The notes below the pieces were generated by a model that was given only the letters and a program-made list of their open reading frames with translations, did no database searches and was not told the origin of the DNA. Shown here piece after piece: positions 54,147 through 63,395 of a DNA stretch of 64,000 nt; position 1 is the stretch's first letter, and each line of letters begins with the position of its first letter. The position numbers and the translations under genes are program-made. Source of the DNA: an uncultured Alphaproteobacteria bacterium (GTDB lineage Bacteria > Pseudomonadota > Alphaproteobacteria > CAAHEQ01 > UBA3637); NCBI GenBank assembly GCA_944392555.1, contig CALXWZ010000005.1:49205-113204 (forward strand). The letters are read 5' to 3'.

Positions 54147-54224
54147 ACTAACGTTTCGTCAAAAAGGCTTTGATACAGGCTGCCTTCCGACGTGTGTATA
54201 ACCTATTGAATAAAGGAAAATGAA

Positions 54225-54419
54225 ATGCCTAAGTTGAAATCAAAAAGTGCTGTTAAAAAACGTTTTTCGTTAACAGCTTCCGGCAAAGTTAAAGGAACAC
54301 AATCTTTTAAACGCCATAATTTGCTTTGTAAATCTCAAAAAATGAAACGCAATGCTCGCGGTTCAACCGTAATGGGTGAAGTTGTTTCAAAAATCGTTAA
54401 AAAATATTTAATCGGCTAG
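54225..54419 (+). CDS. rpmI: 50S ribosomal protein L35
   Basis: 64 aa, highly basic, with the L35 opening [20 protein letters not shown] and [20 protein letters not shown]. It is followed 10 nt later by rplT, the standard pair. Confidence 0.97.
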   Translation: MPKLKSKSAVKKRFSLTASGKVKGTQSFKRHNLLCKSQKMKRNARGSTVMGEVVSKIVKKYLIG

Positions 54420-54429
54420 GAGGTCTACA

Positions 54430-54783
54430 ATGGCAAGAGTTAAACGCGGCACGACTGTTCGTGCAAAACATAATAAAATCTTAAAGTTGGCAAAAGGTTA
54501 TCGTGGACGCAATTCAAAAGTTTACACGGTTGCCAAAGAAAAAGTTGAAAAAGGTTTGCAATATGCTTACCGCGATCGTCGCAAGAAAAAAACGGAAATC
54601 CGCCAATTATGGATTGCCCGTATTAATGCGGCTGTTCGTGCAAACGGTATGGTATACTCCCGCTTTATGAACGGGTTATCAAAAGCCGGTATTGCTTTGG
54701 ATCGCAAAGTGTTGGCCGATATCGCTTTGAATGATGCTCAAGCTTTTTCAGGCTTGATTGAAAAAGCCAAAGCCGCTTTATAA
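54430..54783 (+). CDS. rplT: 50S ribosomal protein L20
   Basis: 117 aa: [56 protein letters not shown] and [20 protein letters not shown] are the family blocks. L20 binds 23S rRNA early in assembly. AGGAGG precedes the ATG. Confidence 0.98.
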   Translation: MARVKRGTTVRAKHNKILKLAKGYRGRNSKVYTVAKEKVEKGLQYAYRDRRKKKTEIRQLWIARINAAVRANGMVYSRFMNGLSKAGIALDRKVLADIALNDAQAFSGLIEKAKAAL

Positions 54784-54800
54784 TCATTGTTTGATTTTTG

Positions 54801-54833
54801 TGAAAGCCTCATGTATGCATGGGGCTTTTTACT
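54801..54833 (+). terminator. Intrinsic terminator of rpmI-rplT
   Basis: AAAGCCTCATG, loop TATG, CATGGGGCTTT, then further T residues, 20 nt past the rplT stop. Confidence 0.85.
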
Positions 54834-54997
54834 TTTTGTGGTGTTATTTTTATTCTCTGTTTTAGATTAAAATACTTTGAACGCATCCTCTGCTATGTAA
54901 GAAATTTTAAGCAATTTTGATTTTTTACAAGAGGAACTTTTTTCAAAAACAATTCATTTTTCTTGATAAGGGTTTTTCTGTTTTGATGGGTGAATCG

Positions 54998-55888
54998 TTA
55001 TTCCCGTTCACGACTTTTTTCGCGGGCTAATAATACCCCGTATTTCGCCGACGTGATTCGAATCTTATCCACAAACAACATCTTAACTTTCGTTCCGATA
55101 CGATCCCCCTGCGAATCAAGCAATGGTTCTTCTCCCTCATTATAGTAAGAATCGCCCATAATTTGGGCGTTCCTATCATCATACGGATTGATAACATTTA
55201 CCAAAACCGTTGTGCTTGCCGGCATAATTCTTTGAAAAGGCTTATCGTATTTAGTATCATTCGGCATAGCATTTAACGTGCTGATACGCCAGTAATTATC
55301 ATTCGGAATAGCGGCAATTTCCTCCGGCCCCGTATAGTTGCACGCATTCATTGCATTTTCGCCGATTTTCGTTGCCACCATCAATCCGCCACGAATTTTT
55401 TTCCGATATCGATCTTCTTCTTTCCACGAAATATCCAAATGCGTTATATTTGCGTAAGGCCTTAAAATCACTTCGTTGAAAAATGTATGATAAATAATTT
55501 TGTTACGAAACGTTGTTTTTACCGATAATGGCTTGGCCAAATGATAAGCGGCTTCCTCAAAACGTTTCGGTAACTCATAAATATTTCCGACGGGATTCGA
55601 AAGCGCCCCGATATGACCGCAATTTAATCCGAAAACACTCGGCGTTTTTTCTGATTGATTCATCTTGGCGATTTCATACGCAATACGCAATGCGCGCAAA
55701 CAAGTGCCATCACCGCCGACAGCAACAAAACGGGAAATATCTTGAAATTTCTTAATATCTTCCCAAACGGGCATATTGGCACAAAACCGCACGGATACAT
55801 TTGTGGCAGAATACAGCTGCAACAGCGAAGCCGCCGTATTTTTTGCTTTTAAACTATTGCTGACGATTAAACCGATTCTTTCTCCCAT
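54998..55888 (-). CDS. NAD kinase-like protein
   Basis: 296 aa from the ATG at 55888 (AGAGG upstream; the frame is open 10 more codons). The ATP-NAD kinase fold shows VAVGGDGTCLRAL (GGDGT 58-62), FGLNCGHIGAL and the FNEVILRP block. The segment that usually reads DGLIVATPTGSTAY is diverged (GGLMVATKIGENAMNAC), so substrate use may differ. It is the only NAD kinase candidate in the window. Confidence 0.75.
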   Translation of the reverse strand: MGERIGLIVSNSLKAKNTAASLLQLYSATNVSVRFCANMPVWEDIKKFQDISRFVAVGGDGTCLRALRIAYEIAKMNQSEKTPSVFGLNCGHIGALSNPVGNIYELPKRFEEAAYHLAKPLSVKTTFRNKIIYHTFFNEVILRPYANITHLDISWKEEDRYRKKIRGGLMVATKIGENAMNACNYTGPEEIAAIPNDNYWRISTLNAMPNDTKYDKPFQRIMPASTTVLVNVINPYDDRNAQIMGDSYYNEGEEPLLDSQGDRIGTKVKMLFVDKIRITSAKYGVLLAREKSRERE

Positions 55889-55933
55889 CTTTTTCCTCTT
55901 GCCTTTTAGTATAAACACAAAAAATAATAATTG

Positions 55934-58900
55934 TCAATTATTTTTATTATTTACAAGTGAGGCAATGCGGATGAGAATTTTTTCAATTCCTTTCAAACGA
56001 TCCTCTGTTTTTCCCCATGGGCGCATAACAACTAATTTTTGATCCGGACGAATACGGATAGTTCCCATTTGTGAGGAGATATAATCAATTAAGCCGGCAG
56101 GATTGGGAAATGTATTCTGCCAAAAAGCGATGGTTGCTCCTTTTTCGCCGGCATCTAAGCGTTCAATATGTGCCGTTTTACATAATAATTTCAGGTGAAT
56201 TGTGATGAATAAATTTTCAACTTCTTTCGGATAAGCCCCAAATCGATCAATTAACTCAATTTTCAAATTCTCAATCTCCGATTCGCTTTGAAGCTCGCTA
56301 ATCCGATTATATAACTCCATACGGGTATCTAAATCGGGAATGTATGTATCCGGAATAAGAACGGTTAAACCAACGGATATTTGAGGTGAAAAATCATCAG
56401 CAAGCGATGTTTTTCCCGCTTTTTGCATACGAAGCGATTGAATGGCTTCCGCCAGCATTTTTTGATAAAGCGCAACCCCGACCTCCCGAATATGCCCGGA
56501 CTGCTCTTGTCCGAGCAAATTACCGGCTCCGCGAATATCCAAGTCATAACTTGCCAATGTAAACCCGGCGCCCAAACTATCCAGCCCCTGCATAACACTT
56601 AAACGCTTTTGAGCCGTTGATGTTAAGCGTGCATGCGGTGGAACGGTTAAGTAGGCATACGCACGCAACTTACCACGCCCGACACGTCCGCGCAGTTGAT
56701 ATAATCCTGCCAATCCAAACATATCGGCACGATAAACGATAATCGTATTCACGGAAGGAATATCCAACCCGGATTCAATAATACTTGTTGCCAGTAAAAT
56801 ATCGTATTTTTTGGCTTCAAAATCCATCATAATTTTTTCTAATTGCGTGGGCGACATTTGCCCATGCGCCTCTACCACACGCAAGTCGGGCAACAACGCG
56901 CGCAAAACATCATGTACTTGTGGCATATCGGAAATGCGCGGACAAACAAAAAACACTTGCCCGCCTCTGAAATGCTCTCTTAAAATGGCTTCCTTAATAA
57001 TCACTTCATCAAAGGGGGTTACGAATGTTTTAACGGCCAATCGGTCGACGGGCGGAGTTGCGATAACGGATAAATCCCGCACGCCCGATAAAGAAAGTTG
57101 CAACGTTCTCGGAATGGGGGTTGCCGTCAACGTTAATACATGCACCCCTTTTTGTAATTCTTTCAAACGCTCTTTATGTGCAACACCGAAATGTTGTTCC
57201 TCATCAACAATAACAAGTCCCAAACGTTTAAAATTGATATTTTTAGAAAGCAAGGCATGCGTGCCGACAACGATATCTAATGTGCCGTCAGCCAATTCTT
57301 TTTTAACGGCTTTTGTTCTGTTGGCACTAACCAACCGCGATAATGTATCCACGCGTAACGGAAATCCTCTGAATCTTTCCGCAAAAGTTTGAGCATGTTG
57401 CATGGCAAGCAGTGTTGTAGGCGCAATGACCGCTACTTGTTTCCCCGACATCGCCACCAAAAACGCCGTTCGCAAAGCCATTTCCGTCTTCCCGAATCCA
57501 ACATCACCGCACACCAATCTATCCATCGGTCGCCCGAGAGCCAAATCTGCCTCTATTTCTTGTATGGTTCGTAATTGATCATCTGTTTCGGCATACGGAA
57601 AGCGCATACAAAACTCTTGATATGTGCCGTGCGGGATTAAAATACGCTCTGTTTGATTCAACGCACGCTCCGATGCAATACCAATCAGTTTCTCCGCCAT
57701 CACGAACAAATCTTTTTTCACGCGCTCTCGTCGTTGAGAAAAAACGGGTGAGCCAAGAGTATCCAAAGAGGCATTTTGAGAGCCGTATTTAGAAAGCACA
57801 TCGGCATTTTCTACGGGAACAAACAATTTATCTCCGCCGGCATAAACAAGTTCAATGCAATCGTGCGTCAAATTCCCTGTCTTAATGGCCGTTAAGCCGG
57901 AAAATTGACCGATACCGTGCGTGCGGTGAACAACTAAATCTCCGATATTTAAAGAATCAATACTGGTAATAAAGTTTTTCTTTTTAACGCTTCTGCGTGT
58001 TTGCATAACGCGTTCGCCAAACATATCCGTTTCGGTAATCATCCGAACATTATTATCATAAAATCCGTTCGTAAACGGAGCGATTAAAACCGACGGAGAT
58101 TTTTTTAAAGCATCTTGCCAAGAATGCGCCTCGTGTAATGCAAACCCGTGTTCTCGGAAGACGCCTGTTAATCTTTGCGCGGAACCGAATGTGCCTGCCG
58201 AAAAAATCAACTTTCGCTTCTCGGCACGAACAGAGTTAATCACGCATTCAAAGATGTCTGCGGATTCTTGAACGCGCGCATCTACATAACTTTGTCCGAT
58301 TCTACCACCTTGATCTATGGCGTTTGGTTCCAAAAACGGAGAAAAGGTATAAACCGATTTCTCGGCTAACCGTATTTCCATTTCATCGCCGGTTATAAAA
58401 AATAATTCAGGCGGAATGGGGTTGTAGCGCTCGCTCGCAAGTGCCGAATCATTTTGCAATGCAAAACACCGTGCCTCATAATACTCTTGAATTTGCTCCG
58501 TTCGAGACTTAACGGCTTCCTTTGCTTGATAATCAAACGAAAATGAGGCATTTGGCAAATAGTCAAATAAAGTTGCCGTTTCTTCAAAAAAGAGCGGTAA
58601 AAAATGTTCAATACCTTGTGCCGGAATACCGTTTGAAATACTGTCATAAAAATAATCGTCGGTTTGTTTATTGAACAATGTGCGATAATTCGTGCGAAAA
58701 CGGGCAATCGTTTCGGGTGTTAAGCGATATTCCGCAACGGGTTTCAAAATGATTTCATTCACGGCAGAAAGCGTTCGTTGTGTAACGGCATCAAAGTATT
58801 TCATCGAATCGATTTCATCACCGAAAAAATCAATACGAATCGGATTACTTGCTCCTGCGGGAAAAATATCTATCAATCCACCGCGTATGGCATATTCGCC

Positions 58901-59362
58901 GACACTCATAACCGTTGTTGCTACCGTGTAATTATTTTGCACCAGATAATGTTTAACTTGCTCAAACGGAATTATTTTCCCAGTCGCCAGTGTAAGTATG
59001 CCTTCTTGAAAAAAAGTTTTGGGCGGGATTCGTTGCAGAACGGCCGAAGCCGTTGTTAAGATAAGTGTCGGTTCACCAGTGGAACAAGTATCTTCTAATG
59101 CAAGAAGGCTTGTTAATGTATCAATTCGTTCACCCACAATATCCGATTTCGGCGAAACACGATCATAAGGAACAGTATCCCAATTCGGAAAACACAAAAC
59201 TTTAATATTGGGATTGAGAAGCGCTACCGTTTCACGCATAAATGCCAACTGTCTATCATTCGGAACAATATGACAGTGCACGGAAGATGAACAAAGCAGT
59301 TTTCCTAAAACAAATCCCTGATACCCGTTCGGAATACCGCAAAAAGAAATTTTTTCCTTCAT
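55934..59362 (-). CDS. mfd: Transcription-repair coupling factor Mfd
   Basis: 1142 aa from the ATG at 59362 (TTG at 59368 also in frame; no clear ribosome site). UvrB-like N-terminal domains come first, followed by the RNA polymerase interaction domain (IGDLVVHRTHGIGQFSGL). The helicase has Walker A CGDVGFGKTE, the DEEQHFG box, TLTATPIPRT and LLATSIIESGLDIPSVN. A C-terminal TRCF domain ends it. It removes RNA polymerase stalled at lesions and recruits UvrA. Confidence 0.97.
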   Translation of the reverse strand: MKEKISFCGIPNGYQGFVLGKLLCSSSVHCHIVPNDRQLAFMRETVALLNPNIKVLCFPNWDTVPYDRVSPKSDIVGERIDTLTSLLALEDTCSTGEPTLILTTASAVLQRIPPKTFFQEGILTLATGKIIPFEQVKHYLVQNNYTVATTVMSVGEYAIRGGLIDIFPAGASNPIRIDFFGDEIDSMKYFDAVTQRTLSAVNEIILKPVAEYRLTPETIARFRTNYRTLFNKQTDDYFYDSISNGIPAQGIEHFLPLFFEETATLFDYLPNASFSFDYQAKEAVKSRTEQIQEYYEARCFALQNDSALASERYNPIPPELFFITGDEMEIRLAEKSVYTFSPFLEPNAIDQGGRIGQSYVDARVQESADIFECVINSVRAEKRKLIFSAGTFGSAQRLTGVFREHGFALHEAHSWQDALKKSPSVLIAPFTNGFYDNNVRMITETDMFGERVMQTRRSVKKKNFITSIDSLNIGDLVVHRTHGIGQFSGLTAIKTGNLTHDCIELVYAGGDKLFVPVENADVLSKYGSQNASLDTLGSPVFSQRRERVKKDLFVMAEKLIGIASERALNQTERILIPHGTYQEFCMRFPYAETDDQLRTIQEIEADLALGRPMDRLVCGDVGFGKTEMALRTAFLVAMSGKQVAVIAPTTLLAMQHAQTFAERFRGFPLRVDTLSRLVSANRTKAVKKELADGTLDIVVGTHALLSKNINFKRLGLVIVDEEQHFGVAHKERLKELQKGVHVLTLTATPIPRTLQLSLSGVRDLSVIATPPVDRLAVKTFVTPFDEVIIKEAILREHFRGGQVFFVCPRISDMPQVHDVLRALLPDLRVVEAHGQMSPTQLEKIMMDFEAKKYDILLATSIIESGLDIPSVNTIIVYRADMFGLAGLYQLRGRVGRGKLRAYAYLTVPPHARLTSTAQKRLSVMQGLDSLGAGFTLASYDLDIRGAGNLLGQEQSGHIREVGVALYQKMLAEAIQSLRMQKAGKTSLADDFSPQISVGLTVLIPDTYIPDLDTRMELYNRISELQSESEIENLKIELIDRFGAYPKEVENLFITIHLKLLCKTAHIERLDAGEKGATIAFWQNTFPNPAGLIDYISSQMGTIRIRPDQKLVVMRPWGKTEDRLKGIEKILIRIASLVNNKNN

Positions 59363-59393
59363 TTGCAATTAGTTTAAACCAAAGATAAATTGC

Positions 59394-59711
59394 TTATCCC
59401 AAAACAAATGTATTGAGCACGAATAAACTACCAATGGTGCATAACACGCTGGCAACAAAAAAGAAATAATCCCCGATAAGCATTAACAACCGTTCTTTTA
59501 AATTATATGTTGTTGCCTTATCACTAAAAATCCACAAAATGAAATGAATGGCTGCCACAATCAAGAAAGCAATCACATAAAGATTTTCAGCCATAATAAA
59601 GGAGGATAACGGGTTTGATTCCGATTGTGCATTATAAAAAGCAAAACCGATTATAACGCCCAAGATACTGATGGAATGGAAGTCAAAGAAGTATTTCAGA
59701 AAATTTTTCAT
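59394..59711 (-). CDS. Small membrane protein of unknown function
   Basis: 105 aa with three hydrophobic segments (ILGVIIGFAFYNA, NLYVIAFLIVAAIHFILWIF and LLMLIGDYFFFVASVLCTIG). No family is recognised. It begins 8 nt after the Sel1-repeat gene with GGAGG, so the two are one unit, and mfd follows. Confidence 0.7.
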   Translation of the reverse strand: MKNFLKYFFDFHSISILGVIIGFAFYNAQSESNPLSSFIMAENLYVIAFLIVAAIHFILWIFSDKATTYNLKERLLMLIGDYFFFVASVLCTIGSLFVLNTFVLG

Positions 59712-59719
59712 TTATCCTC

Positions 59720-60763
59720 CTATCTGCGACGACGACGTAATGTGCGTTTTGATGAGCCCGATCTGGATGAATCGGATGAAACGTAACTCGTCGGCGAAGA
59801 AGAGCTGACACCAGCCTCATCGCTTTTTGCTTCTACCGGTGCCAAAGGCTCCAAGGGCGCATCCATCTTTCCCATTTCGTTTTGCTGGATCAAAACAAGT
59901 TGTCGGCGCGCTTGCTCCAAATCAGTTAATGACATACTTTTTCCCAACTGTTGCAATGCCTCTGTCGCAATCGTAAAATTCTGATCAGATGCAACTTTAA
60001 GCCATGCATACCCTTTATAAATATCACGCGTTACACCTTCTCCGTTCGCATAGACGATACCCAACATATATTGAGCCGGCGGATAGTTTTCGGTTGCCGC
60101 ATACTTATAGTAATTGATAGCCGTTGTCATATCGCGCGAAGCGCCTAATCCTTTACGATACATTTCTCCCAATGCGAAATATGAGCTTAAATCGCCTTGC
60201 CGTGCCGAAAGTTCATAGTGATATAACGCTTTCGAATAATTCCGAAACGTTGCATTATTCAGATAAATACTGCCGAGATAACGGCTGACAATCGGCTTTT
60301 CATTAACGGGCACCTTGTTAAAGTAATTCAGCGCTTTTTTGTAATCTCTTTGCACGCCGTCGCCGGTGTAATACATAATACCCAAATTCAGATTAGCCGA
60401 GATATTGTTTTGTTCGGATGCTTTTTGATATAGTTGCAAAGCCTTCTTTTTATCTTCTTTCACAACAGCACCTTCGGCATATAAATAGCCTAACAAAGCC
60501 TGCGCCATATCGTAATTTTGATCGGCCGAATCTTGTAAATAGCGAAGTCCCTCTTGGGTGTTTTGATTAACACCGTATCCGTAAACATAAAGATACCCGA
60601 CATAATACTGACTTCTGAAATCCCCCTCGTTTGCGAGCGGTAAAAATTCCGAAAAAGCTTGAGAATAGTGCTGTTGGGTAAAAGCCTTTTCACCCTCAAC
60701 AAACCCGCAAAATGCAGGTAGCGAAACACAAGTTGTTAATAAAAAAAGCCATATTTTATTCAT
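59720..60763 (-). CDS. Secreted Sel1-repeat protein
   Basis: 347 aa with a signal peptide (IWLFLLTTCVSLPAFCGFVEG). About six Sel1-like repeats of ~36 residues follow (for example AQALLGYLYAEGAVVKEDKK, ANLNLGIMYYTGDGVQRDYK and AQYMLGIVYANGEGVTRDIY). A Pro/Ser tail ends in RRRRR-type basic residues. It is a periplasmic protein-interaction scaffold by family. Confidence 0.87.
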   Translation of the reverse strand: MNKIWLFLLTTCVSLPAFCGFVEGEKAFTQQHYSQAFSEFLPLANEGDFRSQYYVGYLYVYGYGVNQNTQEGLRYLQDSADQNYDMAQALLGYLYAEGAVVKEDKKKALQLYQKASEQNNISANLNLGIMYYTGDGVQRDYKKALNYFNKVPVNEKPIVSRYLGSIYLNNATFRNYSKALYHYELSARQGDLSSYFALGEMYRKGLGASRDMTTAINYYKYAATENYPPAQYMLGIVYANGEGVTRDIYKGYAWLKVASDQNFTIATEALQQLGKSMSLTDLEQARRQLVLIQQNEMGKMDAPLEPLAPVEAKSDEAGVSSSSPTSYVSSDSSRSGSSKRTLRRRRR

Positions 60764-60899
60764 AACATAAACTCCCGACTTTTTTTATTATACCAATATT
60801 ATTTTTAAAACACAACGTTTTTTACGATTATTTACAAAATTATTCATCGCTCGTATCACACGGCATATTTGATGAGCGGTATAATACAGCAGATAACGG

Positions 60900-60956
60900 C
60901 TTGATTTTCGGCAATATCAAAAGATGAAAAGATATAACCGAAATCAAGTCTTTTTC
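60900..60956 (+). terminator. Strong rightward hairpin with T-run and no gene in front
   Basis: CTTGATTTTCGG...ATATC (60900-60918) pairs with GATATAACCGAAATCAAG (60931-60948) with one bulge, then TCTTTTTC. TATAAT occurs at 60880-60885. It may end, or be, a small plus-strand RNA. On the minus strand there is no T-run, so it is a poor terminator for the gene at 60962. Confidence 0.45.
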
Positions 60957-60961
60957 AGGCA

Positions 60962-61912
60962 TTATGAACGAGTTAATGTATTTATATTCATTTGATGAAA
61001 ACTGTTTATAACATCGTTTTGTGAAACGATTCGTTTATTGAGAGTAAACGTCAAATATAAACTGCCGATCGTTTCCAAAACAGAGTCCAAGCGACCGTCT
61101 TTATTCAAACAAGTATCAATTTGCTCCAAAATCGGTGGTAATTCCGTGGGTGCAATAGGCATTGTATCATGCGCATTCACGAATTGAAACAATGGCTTTT
61201 CGGTATTTAAAAGAATATAATAAACCTTCCCGTTTAATGAGCCGTAGAAAAGCGGATGCCCTTCTTTTTCCTCGGCAACGGGCGGTATATCATGTTTTTG
61301 CAAATACTCAATACGTTTTTCAAACAGCCGTCTCTTTTCTTTTTCCGCTTTTTGCGCTTGTTGTTCTTGCATCAATCGCAGATTTTCAGCTTTTCTTCGT
61401 TGCTTTTCTTCTTTTTTTCTTTGCCGTTCCGCTTCGCGCTTTTCTTTCAATTCGTTTGTTTTTTCTTCTCGCGCTTTTACAAGGGATAGTTCTTCGTCAG
61501 AAAGACGGCGTTTTTTTGCTTGAGAAGTTTGAACGGATTCTTTAAGAGATTGATGTAGCGAATCGATGTAAGGCCGATAATTTTTTAAAGCCTGAACAAG
61601 CTCTGTCTGCGCTTCATCATGACTTATTCTTTTGATAATTTCTACTATCAATTTATCTGTCAGAACCTTTCCGACGGGCGACGGCCTTAACAAAGGCCGC
61701 TTTGCCATCCATTCGCGTATTTCAATCAGCGACGTCGGATGATAATTCAACAAAAAATATCTGTTATTCAAAAAACCTCCGACAAATGGTGGTGTTTGAT
61801 AAATATATTCATTTTTATTGCGATAAATTTCTTTTCTTTCCGAACTTTTTCTTTCCCAAGCGACGTCCGAAAGACGTTCAGCCAAGTGCTTTGTCAACAA
61901 TGTAGGGGCCAT
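60962..61912 (-). CDS. Hypothetical coiled-coil protein
   Basis: 316 aa from the ATG at 61912 with AGGAG 8 nt upstream (a TTG at 61930 is less likely). Residues about 140-210 are a continuous charged Lys/Glu/Arg-rich coiled coil (KREAERQRKKEEKQRRKAE). The flanks are globular: an N-terminal FVGGFLNNRYFLLNYHP segment and a C-terminal LFYGSLNGKVYYILLNTEKP segment share an NG-type YF/Y-LLN pattern, which may be a repeated small domain. No family recognised. Cytosolic. Confidence 0.7.
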   Translation of the reverse strand: MAPTLLTKHLAERLSDVAWERKSSERKEIYRNKNEYIYQTPPFVGGFLNNRYFLLNYHPTSLIEIREWMAKRPLLRPSPVGKVLTDKLIVEIIKRISHDEAQTELVQALKNYRPYIDSLHQSLKESVQTSQAKKRRLSDEELSLVKAREEKTNELKEKREAERQRKKEEKQRRKAENLRLMQEQQAQKAEKEKRRLFEKRIEYLQKHDIPPVAEEKEGHPLFYGSLNGKVYYILLNTEKPLFQFVNAHDTMPIAPTELPPILEQIDTCLNKDGRLDSVLETIGSLYLTFTLNKRIVSQNDVINSFHQMNINTLTRS

Positions 61913-62050
61913 CACATTTTCTCCTGTCAATTATTGAGTTAATTCAAAAAATTACTGCTATATTCTTTGTTTTTTTATATACAAATTATAAAACTTATGC
62001 ATAGCATACCATATTTTTCAAAGAAAGAAAAGAGGTAATTCAAATTTTTT

Positions 62051-62728
62051 TCAAACTATTTGTTGAATTTCTTTTCCGTGTTTTCGGAGCCAAATTTGAG
62101 CGTCGGCTTGTGCCACGTTTAATAACGCAACGGTTTTCCAAAATTCGGGTCCGTGATTCATTTCTTTTAAATGAGCAACTTCGTGTGCAACAATATAATC
62201 AATCACATATTGCGGAGCAAACGCCAGTTTCCAACAGAAATTCAAATTTTTTTGAGAGGAGCAACTACCCCATCGGGAAGTTGTATTGCGTAAAGTTATT
62301 TTATGAGGCTTCTCATTAAGTAAGTGAGCAAAGGCAATGGCTTTATTTTGGATATAAACGTAAAATATTTTTTTTGCATAGTCGGTAATCCTTCTGTGCA
62401 AAAAAGAAACCTCTCCTCCGACAATTAATTGATTTCCCTGCACGCAAACCCCGCCTTTATATGTGGGTTGATGAGATATCATATATTCTTTACCGAGCAA
62501 CAAAATGGTTTCGCCATCGGAAAAGAGGCGCGGTTTTAAAAGATTTTTCATTTGTTTTTCAACCCAATCCAAATTTTCCGTCACAAACGAAACAGCCTGA
62601 CTTTCACGGCAAAAAAGCGGTGCCGTCAGCAAAAGATTCCCCGAGGGATCAATGCGCAAGCGAATATTTTTTGCGCGTGCCTTTCTGGTAAAGAAAACGG
62701 TATAATGATGAATTTGAAATTTTTTCAT
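62051..62728 (-). CDS. YgjP-type (DUF45/WLM-like) metalloprotease-fold protein
   Basis: 225 aa. The zinc signature is VAHEVAHLKEMNHGPEFW (HExxH plus a later His), with the family RNTTSRWGSCSSQKNLNFCW block before it. This is the YgjP/SprT-like group. The substrate is unknown. No signal peptide, so it is cytosolic. Confidence 0.9.
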   Translation of the reverse strand: MKKFQIHHYTVFFTRKARAKNIRLRIDPSGNLLLTAPLFCRESQAVSFVTENLDWVEKQMKNLLKPRLFSDGETILLLGKEYMISHQPTYKGGVCVQGNQLIVGGEVSFLHRRITDYAKKIFYVYIQNKAIAFAHLLNEKPHKITLRNTTSRWGSCSSQKNLNFCWKLAFAPQYVIDYIVAHEVAHLKEMNHGPEFWKTVALLNVAQADAQIWLRKHGKEIQQIV

Positions 62729-62800
62729 TGATTTACATAACTGTTCTGATTATAATGGATATGTTCTTTTTAATTATAGCATAACGGAAAGGAAAAAGAA

Positions 62801-63106
62801 ATGCTTTCACTCAAAAATATTTCCAAAGGATGCGTTTGGTTAGTTGTTCATATCATTGCCTTTGTTTTGGTTGCCTGGATTTTCCTCGGAATGACGCCGA
62901 CGGAAACATACCAACGGTTTATTATGCGGATGCAAAGTTATCGTGCGGGAACGGTTTCATTTACGTCGGATTTAGCTAAGACGGGTGCTCGGATGGGACA
63001 AGTGGCCGATCATCACTTAAACGAAGCCGCCGAGCGAATTGACGGACATGATCCGTATGAACGGTATAACCAATCGCTTGATGAAAAAGTGCGCAATGAT
63101 TTCTAA
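62801..63106 (+). CDS. Hypothetical single-span membrane protein
   Basis: 101 aa after GGAAAGGAAA. One N-terminal membrane helix (VWLVVHIIAFVLVAWIFLGM) is followed by a ~60-residue hydrophilic helix. Not recognised. It is a single-gene unit with its own terminator. Confidence 0.7.
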   Translation: MLSLKNISKGCVWLVVHIIAFVLVAWIFLGMTPTETYQRFIMRMQSYRAGTVSFTSDLAKTGARMGQVADHHLNEAAERIDGHDPYERYNQSLDEKVRNDF

Positions 63107-63130
63107 GGTATCAAAATAAAAAGACAAAAA

Positions 63131-63164
63131 AGATTCGGGTTGTGAAAACAATCCGAATTTTTTT
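63131..63164 (+). terminator. Intrinsic terminator of the 101-aa membrane protein gene
   Basis: ATTCGGGTTGT, loop GAAA, ACAATCCGAAT, then seven T residues. Confidence 0.85.
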
Positions 63165-63187
63165 ATCGGTTTATAAACAAAAAGCAC

Positions 63188-63218
63188 AAAAAAAAGCGGA
63201 CTCTACAAAAAGGTCCGT
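63188..63218 (-). terminator. Terminator-like hairpin in the right inverted repeat
   Basis: Same CGGAC / GTCCG stem as at 51803, with the T-run on the minus strand. It faces away from the cysteine-rich gene. Confidence 0.6.
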
Positions 63219-63355
63219 CTAGATGATATAGTATAAAGAGGATTATAAGGGTATTTTTAAAATAATCAAGTAAAAATTTAAATTCAAATATCTTATTGTA
63301 AAATAATAATTTTTTAAGATTTCTTTTTGGGGAGCGATTTTGCATTGTATCCCCT

Positions 63356-63379
63356 CTACATAAACGGACGTTTATGTAG
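63356..63379 (+). promoter_or_regulatory. Leader palindrome, class 2 (upstream of the gene at 63396)
   Basis: Arms CTACATAAACG and CGTTTATGTAG around GA, ending 17 nt before the ATG. It is identical to the element at 51642-51665 in gene orientation. Confidence 0.75.
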
Positions 63380-63395
63380 AATGGGGAGAAAGAAA

